Shown: in pieces, positions 44,004-55,829 of the stretch | Layout of the letters: the number at the start of each line of letters is the position of its first letter | Numbering within the stretch: the first letter of the stretch is position 1 | Source: Chiua virens | Lineage: Eukaryota; Basidiomycota; Agaricomycetes; Boletales; Boletaceae | Length of the DNA: 64,000 nt | Direction: 5' to 3' | NCBI GenBank assembly: GCA_019787685.1 | Contig: JAHNUO010000007.1 | Span: forward strand, 496,001-560,000 | Made by a program: the position numbers and the translations under genes | Notes under the pieces: generated by a model | Seen by the model: the letters and a program-made list of their open reading frames with translations, nothing else | What the model was told of the DNA's origin: nothing | Database searches by the model: none

Positions 44004-46266
44004 CTATTTACTATCCCAATAGCTACCGTTCGGAAATTCGTACTCGGCAATACTTTCGGCGTGCATCTCCGTACTGCTCGTCTGTCAGCATAATCGCATC
44101 TATCTCCGCACGACAATAACTCACCTGTACCCTTCTTTCTCATTCTCCGGCACCATGTACCGTCCCTGCCCATTAATCGCGCATGGATACACGAAATGCT
44201 CGTGCAAATGGTCCGCGTATTCGATAACGTTCCGTTCCATCGATCCAGAGATCGCGATATAGTCGATCAAACTGCAAGACGCCGACTCATTCAGCATCCC
44301 TCCTCCCTCCTCCCCAGTCAGCCACCCACCTCAGATGAATAACGTGTTCGCAGAGCCCAACGCCCCCCGCATGCGGACACACCAACACGCCGAACCTACA
44401 CCCCACCCCGTCCTCTCAGACCGTGTCAGTCATTAAACCATCCATTCCACTCACTTGGCCGCCATCAGAAGCACGCCCAGTACTTCGCTCACCCCACCCA
44501 GCCTACACGCGTCAATTTGCGCAATATCCACCGCTTCCGCCTGGAACAGCTGCTTAAAGGTCATCCTGTTGTGGGCATGTTCCCCCGTTGCAACGCCGAT
44601 CCCGTACGGCGCGAGGGCCCGTCTGATGGCCGCATGTCCAAGAATATCATCCGGCGCTGTCGGCTCTTCAATGAACCTATCATAACGTCAGTGCCCCTTA
44701 TCACCCCACTTCAACACACACACCATGGCCGGATCTCTTCCAATGCCTTCACGTATCTGATCGCCTCGTCCACATCCCACACCTGGTTTGCATCAATCAT
44801 TAGTACCGCTCCTGTTGGGCCCGCGTTCCTCTCCTTTAACACGGCACTGTTGGGATCCCCAAGCAGCTTGTCTACACACATGCGTCATCCACATATCCGA
44901 AACCCTACGTCATCACGTACCCGCTGGATAATTCTTTGGGTCATCAATGATACCTCTGATCATCTTCCCCCGCCGCAGATCGTCCTCAAGCGATGTGCCA
45001 ACCTTCATCTTGAACTGGCTCCACCCAGCTTGGACTGCTTCTTTCATAAGTTGGGCCACCTTGTCGTCAGAATAGCCTAATCAATAAAACGCATTTGATA
45101 TCGCACGGGAATTATTAGCGCAGAGTCGATACAATAATCAATCTCGCTCTCACCAAGCCACCCTGCAGACGTAATGTACGCCGGATATCTGGCACGCATG
45201 TTATCGCCGATAAGCCTTTCGTCCGAACTTGCACATACCCAACTTCCTTCACATACGTCTCTCGCTCCCGCTTTCCCCTTCCTTTTCTTTCAGCATCGCC
45301 AACGCTTCCTCGCGTGTGAGCACATCAGTGATGTACCGAAACGCTGTCGCGTTCACCACTTCTTCCTAGAGGCCCCGTCCACGAGGTTCATAAAGGCGCA
45401 ACGCCCAATACCAAAAAGCGCATCAAGATCTATTTAGATCCACGCGTCTCCGAAGCACGAGTCGACGCACAGGGGTCATGTCCACGATGAGCTTCCAAAG
45501 CGGCTTCTTTCGCGACTTTGCGAACATATCCCACACCGCATTATTGACGGCTGCGAGCGCGAGATGAATCACGCCTTTCTCTGGCCCGATCCTAACAAAC
45601 GCCGCACGACGCACATGCGTCCAAAGTTAACTTTTGAGTGTTCTGATCCCGACCCGTCGGATCATGGATACTTACCAGCGCAACTGAGGATCACCAGACA
45701 TCCAATCCCATGCTTGACCCATGTTTGCAAAAAACGCTTCGGGATCACGCCCAACCAAACGTTGGGCGAGCACTTGGATAGCATGGCAAACCTATATAGA
45801 GATTATCATTCATGGATCATAAGTCCGCTGCATCAAGAAGGCGACGCGATTAAGAGAGCTAAGAACGGGGTTTCAAAGTGATCATGAACTAATCATGCAC
45901 CAGCCATTCGCGCACCATCTGACAAGGAAAGAACAGCTTCTGATGTGACTCACGATATCAGTTCCTCGGCCGATAGTAAACGTCATGCCATGCCCGACCA
46001 GCTCATAATCCGTATACAACGTCACGTACGCCGCGGAGTAATCGCAGTCTGTGTTCCTGCAGAGCACGATAGGCATCAACACCTCCGAGTCCGGGTCTAT
46101 CCAGCGCGTCAGGGGCCACTCACATCGCATCGGTCCCGTCACCCGTCACGGACGTGGGGAAACGCACATCTACGAGCATATCACACGGGACCGTTCAATG
46201 TTCATCGACGTCCGGCCCGACACTTCACTCACCGTGCGTTTCAAAGCGCGTAAACGTTCCAGGCAT
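44004..46266 (-). CDS. Enolase-superfamily sugar-acid dehydratase (L-fuconate dehydratase/ENOSF1-like)
   Basis: Many exons. It starts [20 protein letters not shown] at 46266 (34-nt first exon), then [64 protein letters not shown], and catalytic-barrel motifs: FKMKVG (KxK general base), [10 protein letters not shown] (metal Asp), [14 protein letters not shown] (metal Glu), [13 protein letters not shown] (third acidic ligand) and [18 protein letters not shown] (His of the His-Asp dyad). It ends [17 protein letters not shown]. These are the residues of the mandelate racemase subgroup. The [10 protein letters not shown] and CPHAGGVGL stretches are closest to fuconate dehydratase and human ENOSF1. 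It should dehydrate L-fuconate or a related acid to the 2-keto-3-deoxy product. Cytosolic or mitochondrial location is unknown. Confidence 0.88.
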
Positions 46267-47353
46267 CAGGCCAAAGGTGATGTCGAAGCGAATCCTTGGA
46301 GATCGCGCTGTCGACTCAGTCGAGGGAAGGAATCAAGTTCGTCGACCTCGCGGAAATGCCCGTTTTATATAGATGAACGTATAAATTTGGTTCATGGTCA
46401 GCAGACCTGCAGGACGGGGATCATCTGACATGGACGGTGGGAGGACGTACTGATAGGGGTTGTGTCACGACAAGCAACCCCGCGATTGATAACCATCCAG
46501 TTTCAGACTGTCGAACACCCTTGAGCCTCGGAGGAATCCAACGACGCGGTAAACGCACCACCGAGCACAGTCGTCCAAGTTGACAGCACGAACGGCGATC
46601 GCGATCGTATTCGGACCCGCCGCACACGTCGTAAACCGTGACACACTAGTCTCGATCTCGCTCCAAATCGACTATCGAGCGCCTAAATGGCATTCAATCG
46701 AATCTGGGAGCATTTTCCCCACAACCTGGATCCCGCAGCTTACTGAACGGTTTCGTTAGCACGAGATGACGAACCGAAATGGTGGCACATCGCGTGCGTA
46801 TTGGGGAAGAACGCGAGAAGCGACGCCACAAGCCAACTGGCATCGGTCGCGCGTTCATGTTGGTAGGACGATGACTCGGGTACCGCGGGGTAGTCGTACT
46901 CGACGTGATTGACTCAGTCGAGCTTAGACACACTGCATTTTCTACCTCAGGTTCGCGCTGTACACGTGTTCTTCCCTGCAACGTGTTGTCCGCGGGGTGT
47001 ATCAACCACTGAAGTTCTTTGCGCCAGCAAGATGGGGAAACCATCTAGGTTCCAGGGTTAGAGTTACAGTGTGAAACATCGGATGTGATTAAGTCGTTCT
47101 CGCATGGGGATAGTTGCAGAAACAGAAACAGACAAGACAGCACGAGTGTGAGCAGTATACAAACATAGAGGTGCAAGATCTTTGGATACAATCATCGTGG
47201 ACCAGTGAGATGCATCAAAGTGTGAAGAAAGACATGGACAGAAAAGAATCAATACCGTATTCGTTTTGGAAATCACCCTCTTTCCACCCGCATGATCGTT
47301 CCTCCAATCAGCAGCCTTGCTCGCAGACCATACCACACCTTCTTCACATGTCC
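46267..47353. other. 1.1-kb spacer between the dehydratase and NAC beta genes
   Basis: Includes the dehydratase promoter region and the NAC 3' flank. A minus-strand ORF (46,694-47,044, 116 codons) has no recognisable domain, and I treat it as chance. A GACTCAGTCGAG word occurs twice (about 46,313 and 46,912). Confidence 0.4.
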
Positions 47354-48073
47354 TCAGTTCACGTCGTCCAATTTCTCCTGCCCATCGCCCGCCGCCGCTG
47401 CCGCGGTCGCCTGCTCGCCCTCAACATCAAAGTTCTCGACGAGGTCAGGAACGTCGTCGTCATCTTCCTCCGCACCACCAGCTGATGGCCTCTGTTGTTG
47501 AATAGCTTGGTATGACTCTGCGAGCTTGCGCAGAGATGCGAGCGAATCGGGGCCAAGCTGGTTCAGAATACCAGGAACAAGTTCCGTCAGCTCCTTGACG
47601 TGGCCCGTGCCATAGATTGCAAAAGTGTTGGCGGACACCGCGGCATGAACTGTTTAGAAATAGCGCGAAATTAACACCACTGATCCGGGAACACGACGTG
47701 ACAAGGAAAAGAAAACAAACAGCGATGTGTACGGGGATGAAACAGGAACGAAATCAAATGAAGACGTACCTTTTGGTGCGGTAAAGTGGAGCACGTTCCC
47801 ATCCTCCCTGAACATGTTTACTTCCTCTACTCCGGGAATAGGTTGTACGTTGAGCTTCTTGAGCGCGGCCTGCAGTTTTTTGTCGTCTTGTGCGGCGGAT
47901 GGTTTAGTTTTTCGGACGACTTTCCGGCGCATGGTACCCTTTCCACCTGAAGCATGTTAGAAGTGGTGATTTTGGGGCAAGATGCAGAGGATGTCGCGAT
48001 AGACCAAGAATCACTCACCGAGGCGGTTAGCCGCAGCCTGGGCCTGCAGTTTGGCCAATTTTACTGGATCCAT
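47354..48073 (-). CDS. EGD1: Nascent polypeptide-associated complex subunit beta (BTF3-like)
   Basis: Three exons (about 48,073-48,019, 47,946-47,770 and 47,649-47,354) give 175 aa, the usual length. It starts [19 protein letters not shown], and the ribosome-binding [10 protein letters not shown] motif follows at residues about 26-35. The NAC domain is [40 protein letters not shown], with [19 protein letters not shown] behind it. The tail is acidic ([15 protein letters not shown]). Together with NAC alpha it shields nascent chains at the ribosome exit and prevents mistargeting. It starts divergently about 163 bp from the GNAT gene. Confidence 0.97.
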
Positions 48074-48235
48074 GATGGAGGGTGACGAGGATCAGAGATG
48101 CCTACGCGAGAAGGGGAAGTGGAGGCGTTGCGTGTATGTACGACGAAAACTTGCAAACAAAGTTTGCGCCAAATACTTGTACACAAACGATACCCTAGGC
48201 AAGAGCTGATAAGATAATCTTGACTAGCATCGACC

Positions 48236-49068
48236 ATGTCCACAGTTCGATTTCACATCCGCCCCGCCACCGTCGACGACGTCGTGCGTATCCATATCGT
48301 TGCCACGGCTGTCGCTGACCAGGTCATAGGATGCACTTTTGCAGCTCGTCCGTGACCTTGTACGACCCACTTGTCGCACCGTGTGACCAGGGTTGACACT
48401 TGCATTTAGGCCACATATGAGAAGGAGCCAGAGTCCGCAAAGGCCACCCGGGAACTGGTAAGAATCCTTGCCGGTATCTTGATCTGGCCACACCCACTCC
48501 CCGCAGTTCAGAGAAAACATTTTCGAAAGGGGCTATGCACACGCCCTTCTCGCATTCCAAGGTGCTCCCGAGGAACCAGGCGTCCCATTAGGCATGGCCC
48601 TCTACTTTTTCAATTTTTCCACCTGGACGGGAAGACCAGGGTTGTATGTACGTCCCTGCGCACAGCTGCTATGCACATGCCTGACATGGACACACGCTAC
48701 GCAGCTCGAGGACTTGTTTGTGAAACCAGAGGCCAGAAATAAGGGAGTTGGCAAGGCACTGTTTGCCGAACTTGGTAAAGTGGCACAGGAAAAGGTAGCT
48801 TGCTTATTATTACTCTCGTGCCGACCAATGACTCTCTTTTTCCCCACAGAACTGCGGACGTATCGATTGGTCCGTACTCACGGTGGGTCCTTGTGCCTGA
48901 CACGACATACACTCGAGGACTCATTCAGGGAGTTTCTAGTGGAATGAGCCGTCTATCGCGTTCTACGAAAAAGTTTTGTTGGCTAAGCGTATGGACGGCT
49001 GGATGGGCATGCGGCTGACGGACGAGGGCATCCAAAACATAACAGGGTTTGGCCTGGTGTCGAACTAA
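48236..49068 (+). CDS. SAT-type GNAT N-acetyltransferase (polyamine/thialysine-like)
   Basis: About six short exons. It starts MSTVRFHIRPATVDDVVRIH, then YEKEPESAKATRELFRENIF, a substrate-facing MALYFFNFSTWTGRPGLYLE, the acetyl-CoA loop LFVKPEARNKGVGKALFAEL (R/Q-x-x-G-x-G/A form), and NCGRIDWSVLTWNEPSIAFY, followed by a C-terminal GMRLTDEGIQNITG. FSTWxGxPGLYLEDL and DWxVLxWN are typical of the SAT1/SAT2 (spermidine/thialysine N-acetyltransferase) branch. The reaction should transfer acetyl from acetyl-CoA to a primary amine of a small molecule. The exact substrate cannot be told from sequence. It converges with the coactosin-like gene 184 bp downstream. Confidence 0.85.
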
Positions 49069-49252
49069 ACAAATGAGCAATGGTGACGGAGCCCACTCTT
49101 GACTGCGCTGATTGACCCACATAGGGTTCAAATCCACATAGTATACCACCGTTTGTCGGGGCGGTGTCAACCTAATTGCCACTAATATATGGTGGGGGTT
49201 TGACATGCGCGTATGGTACTGTGTCCGAGATAGACCCCCATATGGGAACATA

Positions 49253-50021
49253 TCATACGCCATCATAGCTCGCACCACCCGCCTACGTTACATGGATATG
49301 TCAGGAAACCGTACTGCCATGAGAAATGCGTCACTCACTTTGCGCAGCCGGGAGACGATGGGTCCCTCATTCAAGTCATCTCGTTCACGAGCAGCCACCT
49401 CGATTGAATAAACACGCAACACCTCCTTGACATTGGCTGTATGGACGGAAATCTGGCATGTGGGTAGGAATCGGGTGAGCTGAAGGTCATGGCAACATCA
49501 CAACTAGGGTAAAGTGGGTGTGCGATACATGCCGAAAAAAAAACATCACACAGCAGCGGTGGTGGTCTGACAGATCCACGCTGTATCGCACGTAAAAGAG
49601 AGGACTGGGCGACCGACCTTTGCTTTTCGCATCACCTTGCAGCCAGATCCGATCCACACGACGAGAATGAACTTTTCGCGCCGGGATTCTTTGTCATTGG
49701 AGTAAGTGACGCGTGCGTAGCCGTAAGAGGCCTTGGAATCATCGAGAGCATCTCGGAGTTCCGAGAGGCCGCCTGTGCCTGTCTTTGTGACCACGAGCTT
49801 GTCCGAGCGATCGGACTGGGGGTAAGGCGTGTCAGACGCAGCCACAAGAGGGAGGGAACGAGAGCTGACCTCATAGTCCAACAGCAACCAGTTCGTATCG
49901 GATTTGTCAGAACGCACGTCCTGGTAGGCTGGGATAAGGATCTAGTGGTTCAAACCAGCAAGACACGCATCCACCAAGAGGACTGACCTTGGTCGATACC
50001 CGCGTCCGATACGTCCGCCAT
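49253..50021 (-). CDS. Coactosin-like actin-binding protein (ADF-H domain)
   Basis: Start MADVSDAGID at 50021, then ILIPAYQDVRSDKSDTNWLL LDYE, SDKLVVTKTGTGGLSELRD, SKASYGYARVTYSNDKESRR, EKFILVVWIGSGCKVMRKAK, VLRVYSIEVAARERDDLNEG PIVSRLRK, and a last small exon encoding AGGASYDGV with stop at 49,253. It is a single ADF-homology domain of about 145 aa, the usual coactosin size. The G-x-G-C-K-V-x-R-K-A-K segment is the F-actin contact region. It binds actin filaments and antagonises capping. Introns are small and conserved in type. The start is 104 bp from the RRG9-like start on the other strand. Confidence 0.9.
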
Positions 50022-50124
50022 GATCACTGGTCCAGGTGGGAGTAGCGCAGGAGGACCAAGTGATCGGGGGATGCCGACGGCCAATATGATCGCGGAGTGT
50101 AAACGAGCCGTGACTACTCCCGTC

Positions 50125-50727
50125 ATGTCCTCGCGAATGCGAATCCAACCGTTCGTCCTCCGGCGTCGTCTCTCCTCCCAGCACGTCCCCCCTCGCAACT
50201 GGAAATTAGCAGGACACGTTCCACCCACATCCCTCCTCTCCAATAATGTAAACGACGATGCACCCCTCGATCTCAGCGAGGACGAACCACCACCACCCCC
50301 AAAAAAACGCCCCGTTGCAGCTCCAACCCCTGAGGAGTGGCGACGGCATCGCGAAAAGATCAAAGAGGCGTTCCCAGACGGCTGGAACCCTGCCCGTAAA
50401 TTGTCGCGCGATGCCATAGACGGACTTCGTTCCCTGCACGCATTCGACAAGGACACATTCTCCTGTGCGGTCCTCGCGGACAAGTTTAAGATTAGTCCAG
50501 AAGGGGTCCGCCGGATATTACGGAGCAAGTGGGAGCCATCGAGAGAGAAGCGGGCCCACTTGGCAGAGAGGGAAAGAAGGAGCAAAGAAGATTGGATCGC
50601 GAGCAGGAGACAAGAGGAGAAGGACAAGGCTGCTCAGATCCTCTTCGAGACGAGACAGGTCGACGCACCCCGACCGCGCTCAAGGTCGACACGAGTCAAG
50701 TCAAAGGACAATTTCTTCTTCAAATGA
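50125..50727 (+). CDS. RRG9: RRG9/neugrin-like mitochondrial protein
   Basis: Single exon, 200 aa from ATG 50125. In-frame upstream ATGs near 50,020 and 50,080 lie in or next to the coactosin start, so I prefer 50125. The N-terminus MSSRMRIQPFVLRRRLSSQH is basic, hydroxylated and free of acids, like a mitochondrial presequence. The domain is FPDGWNPARKLSRDAIDGLR, LHAFDKDTFSCAVLADKFKI SPEGVRRILRSKW, the diagnostic neugrin/Rrg9 helix-turn-helix-like block, then a charged helix (RRSKEDWIASRRQEEKDK). In yeast Rrg9 is needed for mitochondrial genome stability and respiration; in animals neugrin supports the mitoribosomal large-subunit rRNA. I infer a similar mitochondrial role here. Confidence 0.88.
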   Translation: MSSRMRIQPFVLRRRLSSQHVPPRNWKLAGHVPPTSLLSNNVNDDAPLDLSEDEPPPPPKKRPVAAPTPEEWRRHREKIKEAFPDGWNPARKLSRDAIDGLRSLHAFDKDTFSCAVLADKFKISPEGVRRILRSKWEPSREKRAHLAERERRSKEDWIASRRQEEKDKAAQILFETRQVDAPRPRSRSTRVKSKDNFFFK

Positions 50728-51353
50728 CTCGTGTCCGCTCCGGACGTGCGAAATCGCTTGGCCGTTTGTCCAACTTGGCTAATGCAGATCAGTATCATCG
50801 CCTCGCGTTGCGTGTCGCATCATGATGCGCATCGAACTTTGTTTTATTTTCACGCCGAACATGTCGGGTGACTAGTCACCAGTGCAATCTAGATGAGTCT
50901 CTACATAGTAAACCAATGTTCATATCTGAATCATGTACCTGCATAATGGCGCCATCATCGTCCCTAGTCTAGGCATACCTATCTATGATAACTAATACCA
51001 TCAAGGCTGAATGAACGAAGTCTAAGACAAGAATTAAAGCAATCACAAGTATTGCATAAGGGTATGTGATACGTTTTGCGAATTACACGGGGTGACTAGA
51101 GGAACAGGTATGACTAAAACAGGTATGGTTAAGATGAGTTCGTAATATATACGAATGTACGCACGGTCCCGAGTTACTTCGGAATCCAGGGAGTTATTCA
51201 AAGTTGATAAATACAATTTAAAAAAAACGTTGCAAAGATGCGAATGATCGAAAAGAGAGAGCGTGTGGTGAATGATGTAAGGTGTGCTGGCTACAATGCA
51301 AGGTGGCAGAGACGAGTCCAATGATGTGTCCGGTGGTCAATATCCAGCTTGAC
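50728..51353. other. Intergenic region between convergent genes
   Basis: 626 bp of AT-richer 3' flank between the RRG9-like and P450 genes. No gene recognised. Confidence 0.5.
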
Positions 51354-53170
51354 CTACAGTGACAGTTCGGTCTTCTCGTATGCAAGGTAATAAATGTCTT
51401 TGTCCGGTCGGCATAACAGGATGTCGTTCCAATTGGGACGCGGTAGGGGATCAGGCCGTGCTCCTCTCGAGTCCACAATTGAACACCGAAATCGGAGGAG
51501 CATCATAGAAGTAATGAGCTTAAGCTCGATTCTCGCCAAACGTTGACCCAGGCATATCGTTTTACCTGTGAACACGACATGTCAGCTTCATTGCCTGGCG
51601 ACGTAATGATCCAGCTGCTTTGCACACTCACCACCTCCCCATCCAACGTAGCCGAACGGCGTTTTCGCCTCCTTGCGGCTCGGGTCAAATTTCCACGGAT
51701 CGGGGTATAGTTCCGGATTTAGATGTACGTCCGAGAATGGATATACGATGTATGCCCCTGAAGGGATTGTTTTGCAGTCAATAACTGTGTCAGGTCCGAG
51801 GTTGCGACGCATGGCTGTGTGTGGCTGCGCAATCCTCAATGTCTCGTGGATGAGGGCATCTAGAATAGGTGTTTCCGCTTCCCATGCTTCCAACGGAATG
51901 GACGCCAAATGTGATGAAAGAGAAGAACTCGTCGCCGCTTGTGGACGGTACGTCGACAGCAGTCCGTCGATTTCACGAATGGCCTTGTCCTTCCATTCCG
52001 TGTTGTTGCCAAGGAAAGTGATGAGCCACGACGCCGTCGTACCAGTCGCTCTCGCTCCGGCAACTAGCAAGCCCATAATGAACTAGAGAGATGAGTCAGC
52101 AAGGAGCCTGAAACACGACGTATGATCCCTTACTCCCACTATCACCAAATGCTCGTCTTGAGCGTCAATCAGCATCTGCAGCGTGTCATTTTGGGGTTTT
52201 CCGCTCTTGGCCCGAATATCGATGGCGCGTGAGACGATGTCGTATACCTCCTTGGTCGCGAGCAATTTCCTGAGCATACTGGGGACAGGCAGCCAGGGAA
52301 GTAAGATCGTGGTTGGGGTGGTTCCACTGTCTAGTATATCGTAAAGGCCTTTAAGTCGTGCAACCAATGCAGGATCATCTGCGATTTCTTGACTAGCAAT
52401 GCAGCGGACAGTAGTTTGAAAGACAAGCTATCGTCGGACGAACAGGAAAACCATCAATTTCTACCAATATGACATACCGTTTCAAGGACATACTTCATAT
52501 ATTTTTTCAAAAGGGTCAAATCTACCACTCGCTCCCCATGTGTCCATAACCCGGTCACAGTCGTCCAAGACGGGGACGATAACTGTCTCGGAGAAGTTAG
52601 CGACACATACGGATGAAGGTTAGCCAGGCATACGTTGTTGAAGGTGTTCATTTTTCTGCACTGAAGCGAGACGTTTGTGAATGAGGGCTATTCGGCGGGT
52701 CTGGAGATCGGACGTAACACCCTTGACCATAGGGATCTAATAGAACGAATGACGTTACTACTGGTGCAGATGGGCTTGCGGATGAGACACATACTGCGCC
52801 AGACAGAACCTTGAACCCTTCTGTGAGATCGAAAGCCCTGTTTGCGAAGAATGCCTTTCGTGCCGACTCCCCCGAAACGACGATGACGGTCTCCTGGCGA
52901 TGACGTTAGTAGTCCACGCTAATATCCGAGTGGTGCAGCACGTACACGCAGCATATGGAATTGAAATAACTTTTCCCCTGTTTTGCGGAAACCGTCATTG
53001 AGGAAGTCGAAGCGTCGTCGGAAGAATGGGGCAATGGCAAGGAGATGGGAACCAGGCAAATAAACAGGGGTTTGTGCAGAGAGGTCGTCTTTAGACGAGC
53101 CGTGACCAAATACTAGGAGGACAAAAAGAATGAGGAGAGCTAGGATCACTTGGACCTTGAAGCTCGACAT
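51354..53170 (-). CDS. Cytochrome P450 monooxygenase, membrane-anchored
   Basis: About nine exons. The N-terminal anchor is VILALLILFVLLVFG (residues about 8-22) after MSSFKVQ; an in-frame ATG at 53,212 would add 14 residues. Further on are ETVIVVSGESARKAFFANRA, WGASGRFDPFEKIYE, and the I-helix FIMGLLVAGARATGTTASW (A-R-A-T-G-T-T in the oxygen-activating position, where A/G-G-x-D/E-T-T is usual). Next are ALIHETLRIAQPHTAMRRNL (ExxR), YPDPWKFDPSRKEAKTPFGY and the haem loop VGWGGGKTICLGQRLARIEL with the ligand Cys. The haem loop has GGGK in place of the common GxRxC, as in CYP7/CYP8-like and some fungal P450s. Oxidises a small lipophilic compound at the ER; the substrate is unknown. No reductase or biosynthetic cluster is adjacent. 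Confidence 0.92.
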
Positions 53171-53212
53171 AATAAAGGCGTCGGCTGCCGATTGTAAGCC
53201 GACCGTATACAT

Positions 53213-54039
53213 GGTTGGGGGAAGGGTTTGATAAGGGAGGAGAACGGCGAGGGAAACAAGACGCGATTGACGTCCCGCCTTTTATTTGGTTGCGGCTAGC
53301 GTAGTGCACGTTGGGTCTGAGTCCTGTGAATATGACATTAGTACAACACGCGCCAGGCAAAGGTGCCTACGTGCAGTGCATCGCTTACAGACAGTCCAAT
53401 GAAGTCCAAATCAAGCGACCAAGATCTCTGACGATCACAGCGAGGCTTCGGCTCCGCGACGAGTCGACGCGTCCATAGAAGTTCTGGTCCTCACGTGCAG
53501 GGAGGCCGTCCCATCAGGCTGCCAACAACATTTGGAGCGATGCAGCAGCAAGTGTCCCTTCTGTCCCTCAATTCCGCTCCGTTGTATGAGCAGTACACTT
53601 CCAGTACCATCAGTGACAGGACATGCAACCCTGACCGCAGGACAACCAAAGTACCTAATGCGAAGCTTTTTGCCTCGAGGTATGCGTGCGGCACTTGCGC
53701 CCAGGGACTATTCATTCGTCATCGCACTTCCCGTCGGAAGCCGATCGTCCCAGCGTACTAAGCCCGCGCATCTTGGATAACTGCATGACGAATTCGCCCG
53801 ATAGAGAGAACGTTCATAGTAGAGAGAGCAAGGTTGTGATCGCGGACGGTTCCGAATGACACCGGGAATTCCACAAGCGAATTTCTAATGATTATCCACA
53901 TTCATTTCTTGGAACCCGCCGCGTGTACATTCTCTCTCCGTCCATCGCTGGCGCGTGTTGGCCGGTCGTGGTCCGCTAAAGATTTCCACCACACCTAATG
54001 CACACACGCCGAACGGCGTGGGAAAGCACGACGGTGAAT
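53213..54039. other. Intergenic region upstream of the P450 gene
   Basis: 827 bp between the P450 start and the PAQR stop. Plus-strand ORFs near 53,495-53,780 have no recognisable domain. It must contain the P450 promoter. Confidence 0.4.
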
Positions 54040-55388
54040 TCACTTTCCGTCACATGTGCCGCCCAACTCAGAGTGCCAATGATCGAGCACCGTCAACACA
54101 CAAATCCAATGAGTCAGCGCGGCCAGGATCACAAAGACGTGGAAAATCTGGTGCGAGGCAAACAGATAATCAAACTTTCCAGGCGCAAGCCGTTCCGGAA
54201 TGCGGTTCGCGCTGAGCGGGAATGAAGTAAAACGCGTCAGGCACAGACTAACGGCAAATGAGGACAACGCACTAAATCAACGCTCCCGCTATGTACAGTG
54301 CACCAGAGGTCACCAACCAGACAAAACCCATCTCGTAAAATACTTTCATTGTACCATGTCGTGTGACCATGTGCGTAACAGGCACAACCGCACATAGTCC
54401 GAGTGCAATGAACACCCCCGTTCTCGCACCTCGACGAGCCGGCTTCGCGTATTCGGGATTCAGTACGACGTACGTTGCGCCTATTGGACACAACACGTCG
54501 TAAACTTTTCTTGAGTGCTCGAGAGCACTTACAGACACCAGCAAACCCAATAACGAATAGGTGAATGGCCTGAGACAGGGTGTCACAGAAAAACCCATAA
54601 TATATGCAAGGTACAAATGACCCGACAGTAAGGACTACCGACAAGTGTCAGCGACGGCTTAGAGTAATGACAGTGTTCGAACCTATGATGCCAGCGTAGT
54701 CCAAAGCGTGGCATCTGTCAACAACCTGTTTGATTTGAGCATCTGCCGGCTGGCTCGGTGCCAAAACTCACTTTCTGGGAGTGACATGTAGACATATGAA
54801 ACGTGGCGCTAGCAGACAGACAAAAGACAGCCGACATAAGGAATATTGCAATGGCACAGGAATCAATCCATGTCGTCGTGGCGTAGATCCCAACGTGTCT
54901 TGTCTGAAAGGTTGCAAGTAGAACAAGGAAAATGATGGCACCCCAAAAATGAGTGTGAATGTTCACTACACTAACGATCGCAGTGTCAAGATCTAAGTTC
55001 ACGATGAAATATCCTGAGTCTGGGCGGGGGACAGCGCTCACCAGTCTCGTTGTGAAAGTCTGCATTTGGAAATTGAATTTGTTAGCATTCACAAAAGCAG
55101 CATACAAGGACGTACAACTAAAGACAGAGTCAACGCAACCGGCCCACTGGTTTTGCACTCTGAATATACAGTTCTCTTCAGGGCCTCACAACTGACCGAA
55201 TAAAGCTACCACTGTGATGGGAATAATGCTTACGGGCGGTACCCACTCAAGATGTACTCATTGTCTCTCTGCCACTCGGGTATCTCGTTCCAAGAAAGTG
55301 TGAATGACCTGACACTTGTTCCGTTTGGTTTCACATTGAGTCTCGTTGTGCCATTCCCAGAGACAGACAAAGCCTTGCGCTTGTACAT
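54040..55388 (-). CDS. PAQR/Izh-family seven-TM protein (adiponectin receptor/haemolysin III-like)
   Basis: It starts MYKRKALSVSGNGTTRLNVK at 55388. The family opening is LSWNEIPEWQRDNEYILSGY, then FHNET|VNIHTHFWGAIIF across an intron, and TM segments with metal-ligand motifs: SATFHMSTCHS (SxxxH), DYAGI, and HQIFHVFVILAALTHW (HxxxH) in the last helix. Seven hydrophobic stretches can be counted (about 54,940, 54,840, 54,640, 54,570, 54,410, 54,320 and 54,110). The first TM is preceded by a cytosolic N-terminus. In fungi Izh proteins affect zinc homeostasis, sterol metabolism and membrane fluidity, and some have ceramidase activity; the zinc ligands are intact here. About seven exons, all minus. 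Confidence 0.9.
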
Positions 55389-55829
55389 GGAAGCGATAGT
55401 TCTAGGCGTGTGTCCCTTTCTAACTATCCAGGGTGTTATGAGGGTGAATGAGACGTCAACGTTGTTGACACCAGGGTAGGTCGATGTGTGCACGGTGAAA
55501 AACGAAACTCGTGTAGTTGCTCCTTATGGACGTGGGAAAGCGGACCGGCTCACACACAAGGATCTTGATTCACATTCTCAAGCACGTTGTGCAGGTACAA
55601 TCGCAGCATATCCGCGTCACGAAGATACAGTCCATTGGGGTTCGGGTTACATACAAGTACGAAAAGCCAAAAGCCAGGGTAATCGTTATCGCTTCCGAAG
55701 TCAGCGCCAACCTGTACACGTGGTCGGTGCAAAGATGTACTTTGCCATGCGGGCGCGCCGCCACCGACTCGGTTCCAGGAGAATGGACAAGGATCTTGCA
55801 ATGAGGCATGCGACGTCGGTAGCTTACGG
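55389..55829. other. Intergenic region between GID9-like and PAQR genes
   Basis: 441 bp. ORFs of 80-130 codons on both strands overlap each other, but none shows a family motif. It probably holds the PAQR promoter and 5' UTR. Confidence 0.4.

Noticed and set aside
46694..47044. 116-codon minus-strand ORF in the spacer before NAC beta
   Set aside because: No motif, no conserved composition and no paralogue in the window; probably chance.
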